NCBI RefSeq assembly: GCF_001613465.1
Contig: NZ_BDCK01000021.1
Location: 108,805-172,804 of the forward strand
DNA length: 64,000 nt
Direction of reading: 5' to 3'
DNA from: Nocardia niwae NBRC 108934 = DSM 45340
GTDB taxonomy: Bacteria > Actinomycetota > Actinomycetes > Mycobacteriales > Mycobacteriaceae
A program made the position numbers and the translations under genes. Below are positions 1 through 7,346 of this stretch, in pieces (the first letter of the stretch is position 1; each line of letters opens with the position of its first letter). The notes under the pieces are model-generated. The model ran no database searches. It saw only the letters and a list, made by a program, of their open reading frames with translations, and was not told the origin of the DNA.

Positions 1-1080
1 AAGTCGGGGTTTGGCCTGCGCGATGGCCGCGCGTAGCCGTTCCCAACCGATCCGCTCACCGCGGATCAGCCCGCCGATCTGCTCGTCGCCGATCCCGAGG
101 TCGGTGATGATTTCGAGGAGATCGTCGAGCAGGGCCTGGCGGTCCTCCCCGGTCTTGCCGCGCTCGGCCAACTCCTGCTGCATCCGGCGTTCGGCGGCAC
201 CGAATTTCGCCGAGCTGATCGACTGCGCCAACACCGTCAGCAGGATCGGATACCGCCGCTGCGGGTCACGACGTTCGAGGGCTTGGCCGGTCAACCGGCG
301 GCCCATCGTGGCCAGGAACCGGCGCCGCTCGGCGGGCAGCACCGACATATCCAGCTCGTCGGCGCCGAGACCGCGCAGGAATCCGAGCTTGTCGACCTCC
401 GCGCGCACCGCCGACGCGGATGCCTCCACCGGCCCGGTCGACAGCCACCGCAACCGCGACATCCCGATCGAGGCGTCGTTGACCAGCAACCCGTCCAACT
501 GCGCGCACCGCTCGGCAGTGAACTCGTGGGCGAGCCGATCGTAGGTTTCGGCCTGGGCCTGGGCGCGAGCGTGGGCGACCCGCTCGATCACCATCACCGG
601 CCCCGGCCGGATCACCCGCGCCGACACCAAAAACTCGCACCCCAACCGGAACAACAGCGTCGGGGAATCGTGCTCCAACGCCCGCGCCAACAAGAACTCG
701 TCGAGTTCCTTCAACTCCATCACCCCCGCGGTGCGCCAGCCCAGATACCGCGCGACCAGCCGCACATGCTCAGTCCGGGTCTTCGCGCGACGGCCGTAGG
801 AGCCGATCTCGACCGGATCCACCCCCAACTGCCCCGCCAACCGCGCCACCGCCACCGGCGGCGCGGTCACCAACCTGTCCGGAACGAATCCCAACCACGG
901 CAACGTGCACAACGCGATCGACAACCCCAACCGATCCGCAGGCCCCCGACCACGCCCCGGATCCACGAACGCCACATCCGCCGGGCTCAACGTGAAGAAC
1001 CGGAACAACTCCTCCCGCCCGATCTCCGGGAACTCCCGCAGACGCTCCAACTGCTCGTCCGCGAACACCCGCGTCGCCAC
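1..1080 (-). CDS. tnpA: Tn3-family transposase, N-terminal 360 residues (partial)
   Basis: The reading frame is open from a GTG at 1080 to the window edge. It does not appear as a closed ORF because its stop lies outside. The translation has the DUF4158 N-terminal domain of Tn3 transposases: FFTLSPADVAFVDPG at about residues 28-42, then LCTLPWLGFVPD at about 58-69 and SYGRRAKTRTEH at about 94-105. Family members bind the terminal repeats and catalyse replicative transposition through a C-terminal DDE domain, which is not visible here. The sequence GGAGG lies 10 nt before the GTG. No frameshift or stop appears in the 360 codons seen. A deleted copy of the same gene start lies at 36570-36695. 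Confidence 0.85.
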   Translation of the reverse strand, partial: MATRVFADEQLERLREFPEIGREELFRFFTLSPADVAFVDPGRGRGPADRLGLSIALCTLPWLGFVPDRLVTAPPVAVARLAGQLGVDPVEIGSYGRRAKTRTEHVRLVARYLGWRTAGVMELKELDEFLLARALEHDSPTLLFRLGCEFLVSARVIRPGPVMVIERVAHARAQAQAETYDRLAHEFTAERCAQLDGLLVNDASIGMSRLRWLSTGPVEASASAVRAEVDKLGFLRGLGADELDMSVLPAERRRFLATMGRRLTGQALERRDPQRRYPILLTVLAQSISSAKFGAAERRMQQELAERGKTGEDRQALLDDLLEIITDLGIGDEQIGGLIRGERIGWERLRAAIAQAKPRL

Positions 1081-1186
1081 GAACTCTCACCCTCCACCAC
1101 ACCGACCGACCACGACGCCAGCCAGCAAAGCACTAACAACCCAATCCCGCAGCGCGGCAACCCCAAATACCACCACTACCAGCGGG

Positions 1187-1231
1187 TTACGCCATATCCG
1201 CCCGAAATTCGGCCGATACTACGGCTACCCC
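1187..1231. repeat. Terminal inverted repeat of the left-edge Tn3-family element
   Basis: Read inward from the tip at 1231 on the minus strand, the repeat begins GGGGTAGCCGTAGTA and ends CGGATATGGCGTAAC. The blocks GTAGTA, GCCGAA and CGGATATGGCGTA occur at the same spacing in the repeats at 32214-32258 and 36764-36808, while the middle differs. A GGGG tip is typical of Tn3-family ends. Confidence 0.75.
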
Positions 1232-1343
1232 GACGAGGTCGGGGTCGACAGTGCGAAGCGGTGAGCCCGCGTCGCTATCCGGTTTTCGTAGCGGCGGCGA
1301 CCGCCGGGCACGGCAGCGGAACGCGGGCAAGCGGCGCCGAGAA

Positions 1344-2063
1344 TCAGGGCTGGTGGGTGATGGTGTACCAAAGGATCGCCAGTGTGCCCAGCGTGAACAG
1401 CGGTGCCACGACGAAGGTTTCGACCTTGTTCCCGGTGCGATCGATGACGGGAAGGCTTACCCGGAGGCCGAAGGGCCAGAACAGGCGGCAGCCGCGATCG
1501 GTGAGGCAGTCGCCGAGGAGGTGGGCGAGTGCGCCCAATGCGACCGCGAACGGCAGCCAGACGGGCTTGTCGGCGATCCAATGCTCCATCGCGAACGTGC
1601 CCGCGGAGGCGAGTACCACGATCGGCCCCCACGCCTTGAAGTTGTTGCCGGACGGGCACAGATGCAGTGCGCGCACGGCTAGGGCGAGCAGGAAGAAGAC
1701 CAGACTCAGGGTGAACCAGCGGCCGAGCCAGTGCTCGCCGGCCCACGTCCCGTAGGCGACGGCCGCGACGAATGCCAGGGAGTGGGTGGCGCCGCGATGG
1801 CCGCCCGAGACCCAGGAGATCAGCTTGCAGGCGGTGTGCGTGATCGGACCGAGGGTATGCGAGATCGTCCCGTCGGGATGGTCGGCGTCGGGGAGCAGTG
1901 CGGCCCCGGCGGTCAGGAAGACGCCGAGCAGTAGATCGACGGTGCCGAGGTGTCCCGTCGCATCCTGGAGAGCGGGGAATGTCAAGATGGTGACCGGCAG
2001 TGCCGCCGCCGCCGCCGACCAGGCCAGCGCGCCACTGGTCGCGTGTGAATGTCCAAGCACCAT
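1344..2063 (-). CDS. Membrane-bound metal-dependent hydrolase, YdjM/DUF457 type
   Basis: This 239-residue protein carries the family's histidine/aspartate motifs: GHSHATSG at residues 4-11, PDADHPDG at 58-65, GGHRGATHS at 87-95 and HLLGD at about 181-185. Several hydrophobic stretches lie between them, including residues 42-57 and 118-133. Members are inner-membrane proteins; E. coli YdjM belongs to the LexA regulon, but no physiological substrate is established. The ATG at 2063 has no clear Shine-Dalgarno sequence, so the start is the least certain part. The gene stands alone, just outside the transposon end. Confidence 0.8.
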   Translation of the reverse strand: MVLGHSHATSGALAWSAAAAALPVTILTFPALQDATGHLGTVDLLLGVFLTAGAALLPDADHPDGTISHTLGPITHTACKLISWVSGGHRGATHSLAFVAAVAYGTWAGEHWLGRWFTLSLVFFLLALAVRALHLCPSGNNFKAWGPIVVLASAGTFAMEHWIADKPVWLPFAVALGALAHLLGDCLTDRGCRLFWPFGLRVSLPVIDRTGNKVETFVVAPLFTLGTLAILWYTITHQP

Positions 2064-2407
2064 TCGAACGTTAGTTCAGCTTGCTATTGGTTTGCGAATG
2101 ACGTTGTCGGGCGGGGGAGTTGTGCACCCCGTGGGGTAGGGCAGTGGCAGGGAGAAGAGCCGAGAATAGGGAGTTGTGGCGTGGACATGAGGGTCGAACG
2201 GGTGGCCGCTCGGGTGTTCCCGAGGCCTTTGCGTCGGTGGCGTCGCCACTGCGACAGAAATAATTGCGATACGCCCCTATACGAATATGCGCATGTAATC
2301 TCGAACTCAGCAGTACACAACACAACCCAAACGTAGCCGGAAAAGCCGCACAGACACCAGGGGAACTCAACTGGCGCAGCAGGTTCCGAGGGGGCGGCGT
2401 TTTGTCG
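2064..2407. other. Intergenic, no gene recognised
   Basis: The short frames here lack a convincing start or family resemblance. An A/T-richer stretch at about 2255-2300 may hold promoter elements, but no clear -10/-35 pair stands out. Confidence 0.4.
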
Positions 2408-2932
2408 CTAGAGGACGTCGCCGATGGAGGTGGTCGCCGCGGCCATCACCCGGCGCGCGAGCTCCGGGTAGTCGACCGGGGCAGTGGTGTCGACGGTGAC
2501 GACCGGGGCGAGCGCGAGGGGTTCTGCCAGTCGCGCCCATCTGTCCCAGTCCTGCGCCAGGTGCGCGTCATCCTGGTAGAGATCCGCGCGGGGGCGGCCG
2601 CGATATCGAGCCCGAGCGACATCGGACGGAACCGAACACCAGACCTCTACGGCGCGTGTGGCGCCGGAAACCGCGATCCCGTCGGCGGCATACCGCGCGT
2701 CACGGGGCTTGAACCACCAGGAGTCGACCACGACGACGCCGGGTAACGCGGCGGCGAGCGCCCACACCGCTTCCATCGCGATCGCGCCGATGTTCGGCAA
2801 GACGGAGGTGTCGTCCAGCCCGGATCCCAGTGCCTCCTTGACGGGGTCTTTGCAAATCAGGTGCGCGCGCAGTTCTCGTGCCAATGGGGGAGCCGCCGTC
2901 GACTTCCCTGAGCCGGGTAGGCCGTTGACCAT
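2408..2932 (-). CDS. P-loop (AAA/zeta-like) small kinase or ATPase
   Basis: The protein has 174 residues with a Walker A motif, GLPGSGKST, at residues 4-12. A hydrophobic strand ending in Asp (VVVVDSWW) follows at about residue 65. Pairing of an N-terminal P-loop with this length is typical of small nucleotide, sugar or antibiotic kinases and zeta-like proteins, so ATP-dependent phosphorylation is likely, but the substrate is unknown. Upstream of the ATG the frame offers no ATG, GTG or TTG before a stop, so 2932 is the only ordinary start, though without a Shine-Dalgarno sequence. No partner gene is adjacent. Confidence 0.65.
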   Translation of the reverse strand: MVNGLPGSGKSTAAPPLARELRAHLICKDPVKEALGSGLDDTSVLPNIGAIAMEAVWALAAALPGVVVVDSWWFKPRDARYAADGIAVSGATRAVEVWCSVPSDVARARYRGRPRADLYQDDAHLAQDWDRWARLAEPLALAPVVTVDTTAPVDYPELARRVMAAATTSIGDVL

Positions 2933-3293
2933 GACGAGTAGTTCGCAGATGGGACGTACCTCCAGAGCGGCCGACGGTATCGGGTCGGCGGATTCTGTCG
3001 ACCGTCATATCGTGATTCTTGTTGCCCACCAGCATCGGCGGCAAGGTCGCGGGGCCGCCGGGTGCCGGAGGTCTCGGAAGGTGGCGGAGCTGACGTTTCG
3101 TCAGTAAACCGATCGCTGACTGTTTCCCAGAGTTGGGGATTCGATCGGTGGGCCCGCGCCTACGCTGCATCGCATAGCTCGGCCTGATCGATTGCCCGCT
3201 CTGAACTCGAATGTTGGGCAGGACATGTGGCAAATGTCTGGTTTCGATACCGGGCTGGACTGGACAGCGGTAGGCCATGGGTAGGAGGTTGTG
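2933..3293. other. Divergent intergenic region, no gene recognised
   Basis: The region separates the leftward P-loop kinase from the rightward UROD/MetE-like gene and should hold both promoters. The Shine-Dalgarno sequence AGGAGG of the downstream gene is at 3283-3288. I see no strong palindrome or RNA gene. Confidence 0.4.
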
Positions 3294-4328
3294 GTGGGTG
3301 TGGGTCGTGGAGTTCATCTGTGCGGCAGCGTTCCGCTGGCGAACGCGCGGACTGTCTTCACCGAGGCGGCGGGGCGCATCGGGAAGCATCTGAAGCGGAT
3401 CCCGGACGGCGAGACCGGGGTACGGGACAACTGGGTGGTGTGGCAGCTGCCCAAGATGCAGGCGCATCCCGATCTGGAAACCGTTCCTCCGCCGAGCCCG
3501 GAGTACGGGCCGAGTGAACGGGTGCAGCCCAAGCCCGGAGTGGACGCGGCGTCGATCGATTTCGGTCCGCTGGGATACGCCGAGGCGGCGGTGGAATCCT
3601 GGCAGGTATTCCAGCAGTTGCGCGCGGACGGCACGATCCCGGCTGGCATCCGTTTTCAAGTGAGCCTGCCGACGCCGATCGCGGTGATCGGGGCGTTCGT
3701 CGCGGGCCCGCAAGCGGAGTTGGAACGCAGATACGAAGCGCGCCTGCTCGACGAGCTGGCTGCCATCGTCGCGGCGATTCCGTCGGAAGACCTTGCTGTG
3801 CAATGGGATGCCGCGGTCGAGTTCGCCATCTTCGAGGGAATCTTCCCGTCATGGTTCGGCTCGGACTACGCGACACAGCTCGAGGAGGTCGGGCAGCGCC
3901 TCGTCCGGCTGGGCGCCGCAGTGCCCGAACCGGTCGAGCTCGGCTATCACCTGTGCTACGGCGATTTCGGGCACCAGCACTTCGCTGAACCCGCCGACAC
4001 CGGCCGGCTCGCGGCGGTCGCCGACCGGATTCTGGCGGGGTCGGCTCGGCCGGTCAACTGGATCCACTTGCCGGTTCCGCGTTCGCGTAGCGACGCAGAC
4101 TATTTCAAGCCCCTCGCGGATCTCACCCTTCCGGCCGAGACGGATCTGCACCTCGGTCTGGTGCACGCCACCGACGGTCGTGCGGGCGCGCTGCAGCGCA
4201 TCGAAGCCGCTCGTTCTGCGGTCGCCGACTTCGGCATCGCTACCGAGTGCGGCATGGGACGCCGGCCTGCGGAGCAGATCCCGGCGCTGTTCGACCTGCA
4301 CGCGGAACTGGCCGACATGCTGGGTTGA
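3294..4328 (+). CDS. UROD/MetE-like superfamily protein of unknown function
   Basis: The roughly 344-residue protein begins with a short strand followed by VHLCGSVPL, then RIPDGETG at about residues 37-44. This pattern is seen in uncharacterised actinobacterial proteins related to uroporphyrinogen decarboxylase and cobalamin-independent methionine synthase barrels. A late HLGLVHATDG and ECGMGR fit a barrel with a C-terminal active-site edge. The zinc Cys/His set of true MetE is not apparent, so methionine synthesis should not be assumed. Start: GTGs occur at 3291, 3294 and 3300; AGGAGG at 3283-3288 gives the best spacing (5 nt) for 3294. Confidence 0.6.
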   Translation: MGVGRGVHLCGSVPLANARTVFTEAAGRIGKHLKRIPDGETGVRDNWVVWQLPKMQAHPDLETVPPPSPEYGPSERVQPKPGVDAASIDFGPLGYAEAAVESWQVFQQLRADGTIPAGIRFQVSLPTPIAVIGAFVAGPQAELERRYEARLLDELAAIVAAIPSEDLAVQWDAAVEFAIFEGIFPSWFGSDYATQLEEVGQRLVRLGAAVPEPVELGYHLCYGDFGHQHFAEPADTGRLAAVADRILAGSARPVNWIHLPVPRSRSDADYFKPLADLTLPAETDLHLGLVHATDGRAGALQRIEAARSAVADFGIATECGMGRRPAEQIPALFDLHAELADMLG

Positions 4329-4452
4329 GTTCCCAAGCCGCGGCGCCGGGCCTGTTTTCGGGGTTGGGCCCGGCGTCGCGGCCGCGAGTGGCGAGCCGGT
4401 AGGGTGACGCGTCGGGGCAGGACAGTTCCGTCTGTGGACTGGGGGGAGTGGG

Positions 4453-5091
4453 ATGCACGATCTCTACGTGGTGAGTCATCCGCATGCGGAGCACACCGAA
4501 CATGATCTCGTCGGTGGGTGGTACGACTCGGAACTGACGGCGCGCGGTCGGCGCGACGCCCGTCTTGTCGCCGCCGAGTTGGTGCGTCGGCGTGACGGTG
4601 TGGTCCGGCAGGTGCGGATCACGACGTCGGATCTGGCCCGTTGTGTGGAGACCGCGCGGATTGTCGCGGCGGAGTTCGGTGTTCCGATCACGGCGGACCA
4701 GCGGTTGCGGGAGATCAGTTTCGGGGAAGCGGGTGGTCGGCCGAACGCGTGGCTCGCCCAGCGGCAGGTTCCGGCACCGGATCACGATCGGCTCGATCAT
4801 CGCGGGCCGATTCGTGGTGCGGAGACGCGGCGTGAGGTCGCGACGCGAGTAGGCGCGTGTGTGCGTGAGTTGATGACCGATACCGAGCACGACCACATCG
4901 TCGTCACGCACGGCTACGCGCTGACGTTCGTTGTCACGACCTGGATGATGCTGCCGGTGGAGGCGGTCGGCTTCGCGTCGTTCGCGACCGCGCCCGGTGC
5001 GATCACTCACCTTCGGCACGACGACTACTGGCGCAACCGCACGCTGATCGGGCTTGCCGAGACGTCTCACTTGAGAGGCGGGGAGGACTGA
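4453..5091 (+). CDS. Histidine phosphatase superfamily protein with a variant RHG motif
   Basis: This 212-residue protein is related to phosphoglycerate mutases and acid phosphatases. The N-terminal catalytic motif, normally RHG, reads SHP at residues 8-10. The second Arg motif is SDLARCVETA at about 59-68, and the C-terminal catalytic His is in VTHGYAL at about 151-157. Both histidines remain, so a phosphohistidine mechanism is possible, but loss of the first Arg may change or weaken activity. A purine-rich GGGGGGAGTGGG directly precedes the ATG. No operon partner is evident; a long gene-free stretch follows. Confidence 0.75.
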   Translation: MHDLYVVSHPHAEHTEHDLVGGWYDSELTARGRRDARLVAAELVRRRDGVVRQVRITTSDLARCVETARIVAAEFGVPITADQRLREISFGEAGGRPNAWLAQRQVPAPDHDRLDHRGPIRGAETRREVATRVGACVRELMTDTEHDHIVVTHGYALTFVVTTWMMLPVEAVGFASFATAPGAITHLRHDDYWRNRTLIGLAETSHLRGGED

Positions 5092-5514
5092 TTGCTTCCC
5101 GGAAGCTCTGAACGCCTCTAGTTGACATAATGTCGATTATCGGCGTAATTTTCGGACGGTTCCGCCGCCGTGGGTGCGCACATGTATTCGTTGCTGTGGG
5201 AGCCGTGTTGGTGGCCAGAGCACGCGGACTCGGGCGGTGTTTCGGGGTGATCTTCGTTCGGTGGTCGGTTCCTTCGTGGGTGTGCGCATAGTTATGCAAG
5301 CGAGAACTTTTGCGATACGAGTTATGTCAAGTCGAGGTCCTCTGCGGGTTTGGTGCGGGCGAACCGGCACGACCGTGTTCGTCGGTGCTCAGGTTCTCGA
5401 TCGGTGGCGTGTTCGGTCGGAAGGCGAGTGGCATCGCCCGGAAAGGGATTGGCTCCCCGCCTGGATCGCGCATCGGATCGGGATCACCCTCTCCCCCTCC
5501 CCTCTCTCCCGGCA

Positions 5515-5543
5515 CCCATATTCGTCACTGTGACGAATATGGG
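5515..5543. promoter_or_regulatory. Perfect 29-bp palindrome, operator-like
   Basis: Two exact 14-bp arms, CCCATATTCGTCAC and its complement, flank a single central base. A one-base centre is poor for an RNA hairpin but normal for a dimeric DNA-binding protein. Its core, GTCACTGTGAC, recurs at 6592-6602 between the next two genes. The regulator is not identifiable from the window. Confidence 0.6.
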
Positions 5544-5589
5544 CAGGCTAAGTTTGGCGCACTGGGCGTTCTTGCTCCGCTCGTGCTGT

Positions 5590-5641
5590 GGCCGGACTGG
5601 CAGTAGCTGCTTGCTGGCCGGACTGGCAGTAGCTGCTTGCT
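5590..5641 (+). repeat. Perfect 26-bp tandem duplication (two copies)
   Basis: The unit beginning GGCCGGACTGGCAGTAGC occurs at 5590-5615 and again, without mismatch, at 5616-5641. It lies in non-coding sequence and probably arose by recent slippage. Confidence 0.85.
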
Positions 5642-5738
5642 GGGCGGCCGTGGCGGTGTGCGCGGGTTGGCAGGTCGTGCATCGCCGCGGGGTTCGAACC
5701 GGTTGCCGTCCTTGCTCGGTTGCTGAGAGATGACGAGT

Positions 5739-5754
5739 CTTGGAAATTTCCTAG
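5739..5754. promoter_or_regulatory. Near-perfect palindrome upstream of the YczE-type gene
   Basis: CTTGGAAATTTCCTAG has a perfect 10-bp core (GGAAATTTCC) in otherwise GC-rich sequence, about 110 bp before the 5862 start. It could be an operator or the A/T-rich part of a promoter. Confidence 0.35.
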
Positions 5755-5861
5755 ATCGTCCTCGTGGAGGCTAGCGGTGGGCGTCGGTGCATCGGCATGG
5801 TGACGAAGCGTGGTGGGTGGTGCTGCGCTGGCCGCCCGGTGAGCGGTCCAGTGTTCGGTGA

Positions 5862-6545
5862 TTGGCTCTGGTTGTGGGTGCCAGTTGCGGGCACGCTGGG
5901 GCGGTGCTGGTTCGTCGGTTGGTCGCGTTGTATGCCGGATTGTGGTTGTACGGGTTCTCGATGGCGGTGATGGTCCGGGCGGGGCTCGGGTTGGATCCGT
6001 GGGATGTGTTTCATCAAGGTGTGGCGCGGCATCTGCCGCTGAGTTTCGGTGCCGTGACGGCGATTACCGGTGTCGTGGTGCTGTTGGCCTGGATTCCGTT
6101 GCGGCAGTTGCCGGGGTTGGGCACGGTGAGCAATGTCGTGGTGATCGCCGTGTCGGTCGACGCGGGTCTGGCGTGGTTGCCGTCGTGGGACCTGCTCGTG
6201 GTGCGGGCCGGCGCCATGGGGGCCGCGGTCGTGCTGAACGCGGTGGCGAGTGTGTTGTACATCGGGGCGGGCATGGGTCCGGGTCCGCGGGATGGACTGA
6301 TGACTGGACTGGTTCGGCGAACGGGCCGATCGGTGTGGGTGGTGCGCACGGCGATCGAGGTGACGGTGTTGACGACGGGATTCTTGCTCGGCGGCAGTGT
6401 CGGCATCGGAACGCTGGTGTACGCCTTCGGGATCGGGCCGCTGATCCATCTGATGATTCCCGCGGTGAACCGATTTCTACCGGGATTCGCGGTGCCGGAG
6501 CCGGTGCCTGTTGTCGGTGCGGCCGCGGGGGTCCCGACCGCTTAG
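5862..6545 (+). CDS. YczE/YyaS/YitT-family membrane protein
   Basis: This protein of up to 227 residues has about five hydrophobic segments. The N-terminal pattern ends in GLGLDPWDVFHQG, and GPGPRDGLM occurs mid-protein; both are typical of YczE-like proteins. These are integral membrane proteins of unknown transport or regulatory role, often next to GntR/MocR-type regulators, none of which is seen here. The frame opens at a TTG (5862); GTGs at 5874 and 5904 are alternatives, the last giving a membrane-proximal start (VLVRRLVALYAG). Palindromes upstream and downstream suggest regulation. Confidence 0.75.
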   Translation: MALVVGASCGHAGAVLVRRLVALYAGLWLYGFSMAVMVRAGLGLDPWDVFHQGVARHLPLSFGAVTAITGVVVLLAWIPLRQLPGLGTVSNVVVIAVSVDAGLAWLPSWDLLVVRAGAMGAAVVLNAVASVLYIGAGMGPGPRDGLMTGLVRRTGRSVWVVRTAIEVTVLTTGFLLGGSVGIGTLVYAFGIGPLIHLMIPAVNRFLPGFAVPEPVPVVGAAAGVPTA

Positions 6546-6591
6546 CGGGGCCGCCGGGCACTTCCCTGGCCGGGGTTGGCTGTTTGCAATC

Positions 6592-6602
6592 GTCACAGTG
6601 AC
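6592..6602. promoter_or_regulatory. GTCAC-N-GTGAC palindrome, second copy
   Basis: GTCACAGTGAC lies between the YczE-type gene and the GNAT gene, about 120 bp before the favoured GNAT start. It is the reverse complement of the core of the 5515-5543 palindrome, so the same site occurs on both sides of the YczE-type gene. Confidence 0.45.
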
Positions 6603-6710
6603 ACTTCCGCTTGCGGGTACCCCCTGTGAAACAGCTTGACGGGATTGTTGTCGAGAACTTCGCCGCTGAATTCTGTGGCGGCGGGCTGCTTGTCGGGTGA
6701 CAATCCGGAT

Positions 6711-7280
6711 GTGTCCGCTCTGCTGCCCGATGTGGTTGCCGCCGAGGTGTTCGCAGCCGGGGCTCAACCCGTTCTGTCGGGTGATTCGGTGCTGTTGCGG
6801 CCGTGGACGAATGCCGATGCGGCGGTAGTTCAGGCTGTCTACCAGGATCCGGACATTCAACGCTGGCATGTGCGTGAGGTCGTGTCCGAGGCCGAGGCGC
6901 TGGAGTTGATCGGGCGCTGGCGGGCGGGGTGGCGTGGTGGTGACGGTCCGCAGTGGGCGGTTGTCGTCGGTGGCGTGGTGGCGGCGCGGGTCGGGTTGCG
7001 TGGGATGTCGCCGCCGGATGGTTCGGCGGGGATCGCCTACTGGGCCGCTCCGGGATGGCGGGGTCGCGGGGTGACGCCTGCGGCGGTGGGGGTGGTGACG
7101 CGGTGGGCTTTCGAGGTGGGGTTTCATCGGTTGGAGGTGTCGCATTCGGTGCGTAATCTGCCGTCGTGCCGGGCGGCGGTGAAGGCGGGGTTCGCGCCGG
7201 AGGGTGTGCGGCGCAGTGCGGGGTTGCATGCGGACGGTTGGCACGACATGCATTTGCATGCCCGCATCTGTCCACCATAG
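6711..7280 (+). CDS. GNAT-family N-acetyltransferase
   Basis: The GNAT fold is clear: an N-terminal LRPWTNADAAVV strand-helix, the acetyl-CoA pyrophosphate loop in WRGRGVTPAAV, then NLPSCRAAVKAGF in the terminal helix region, as in RimJ/RimL-type enzymes that acetylate N-terminal amines or small molecules. The acceptor is unknown. The frame opens at a TTG (6636), giving 214 residues, but the GTG at 6711 (about 189 residues) is closer to where the domain begins. The gene is followed 66 bp later by a molybdopterin oxidoreductase, with no evident functional link. Confidence 0.75.
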   Translation: MSALLPDVVAAEVFAAGAQPVLSGDSVLLRPWTNADAAVVQAVYQDPDIQRWHVREVVSEAEALELIGRWRAGWRGGDGPQWAVVVGGVVAARVGLRGMSPPDGSAGIAYWAAPGWRGRGVTPAAVGVVTRWAFEVGFHRLEVSHSVRNLPSCRAAVKAGFAPEGVRRSAGLHADGWHDMHLHARICPP

Positions 7281-7346
7281 AGACCTGTACGGGATGAGCT
7301 GTCCCAGATAGCCTGTGGGAAGCGATCCGGCAGAAGGTGAAAATTG

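Larger units (their letters stand above)
1..1231 (-). mobile_element. Right end of a Tn3-family transposon (continues beyond the window)
   Basis: The first 1.2 kb is one terminus of a Tn3-family element. The 5' part of a Tn3-type transposase runs leftward out of the window, and its start lies just over 100 bp inside a 45-bp terminal repeat ending in GGGG. A related pair of repeats bounds the 4.6-kb element at 32.2-36.8 kb, which supports reading this sequence as a true transposon end. The other end, any resolvase and the target duplication lie outside the window; the five bases outside the tip are GACGA. Whether the element is active cannot be judged from the part seen. Confidence 0.75.
5092..5861. 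other. 770-bp gene-free region with several perfect repeats
   Basis: The frames here look like random high-GC translations. The region holds a 29-bp palindrome (5515-5543), a perfect 26-bp tandem duplication (5590-5641), a short palindrome GGTTCGAACC (5691-5700) and a near-palindrome (5739-5754). It is better read as regulatory DNA upstream of the 5862 gene, or as decayed sequence, than as coding. Confidence 0.5.

Noticed and set aside
5691..5700. GGTTCGAACC resembling a tRNA T-loop
   Set aside because: No acceptor, D or anticodon stems could be folded around it; it is a short palindrome.
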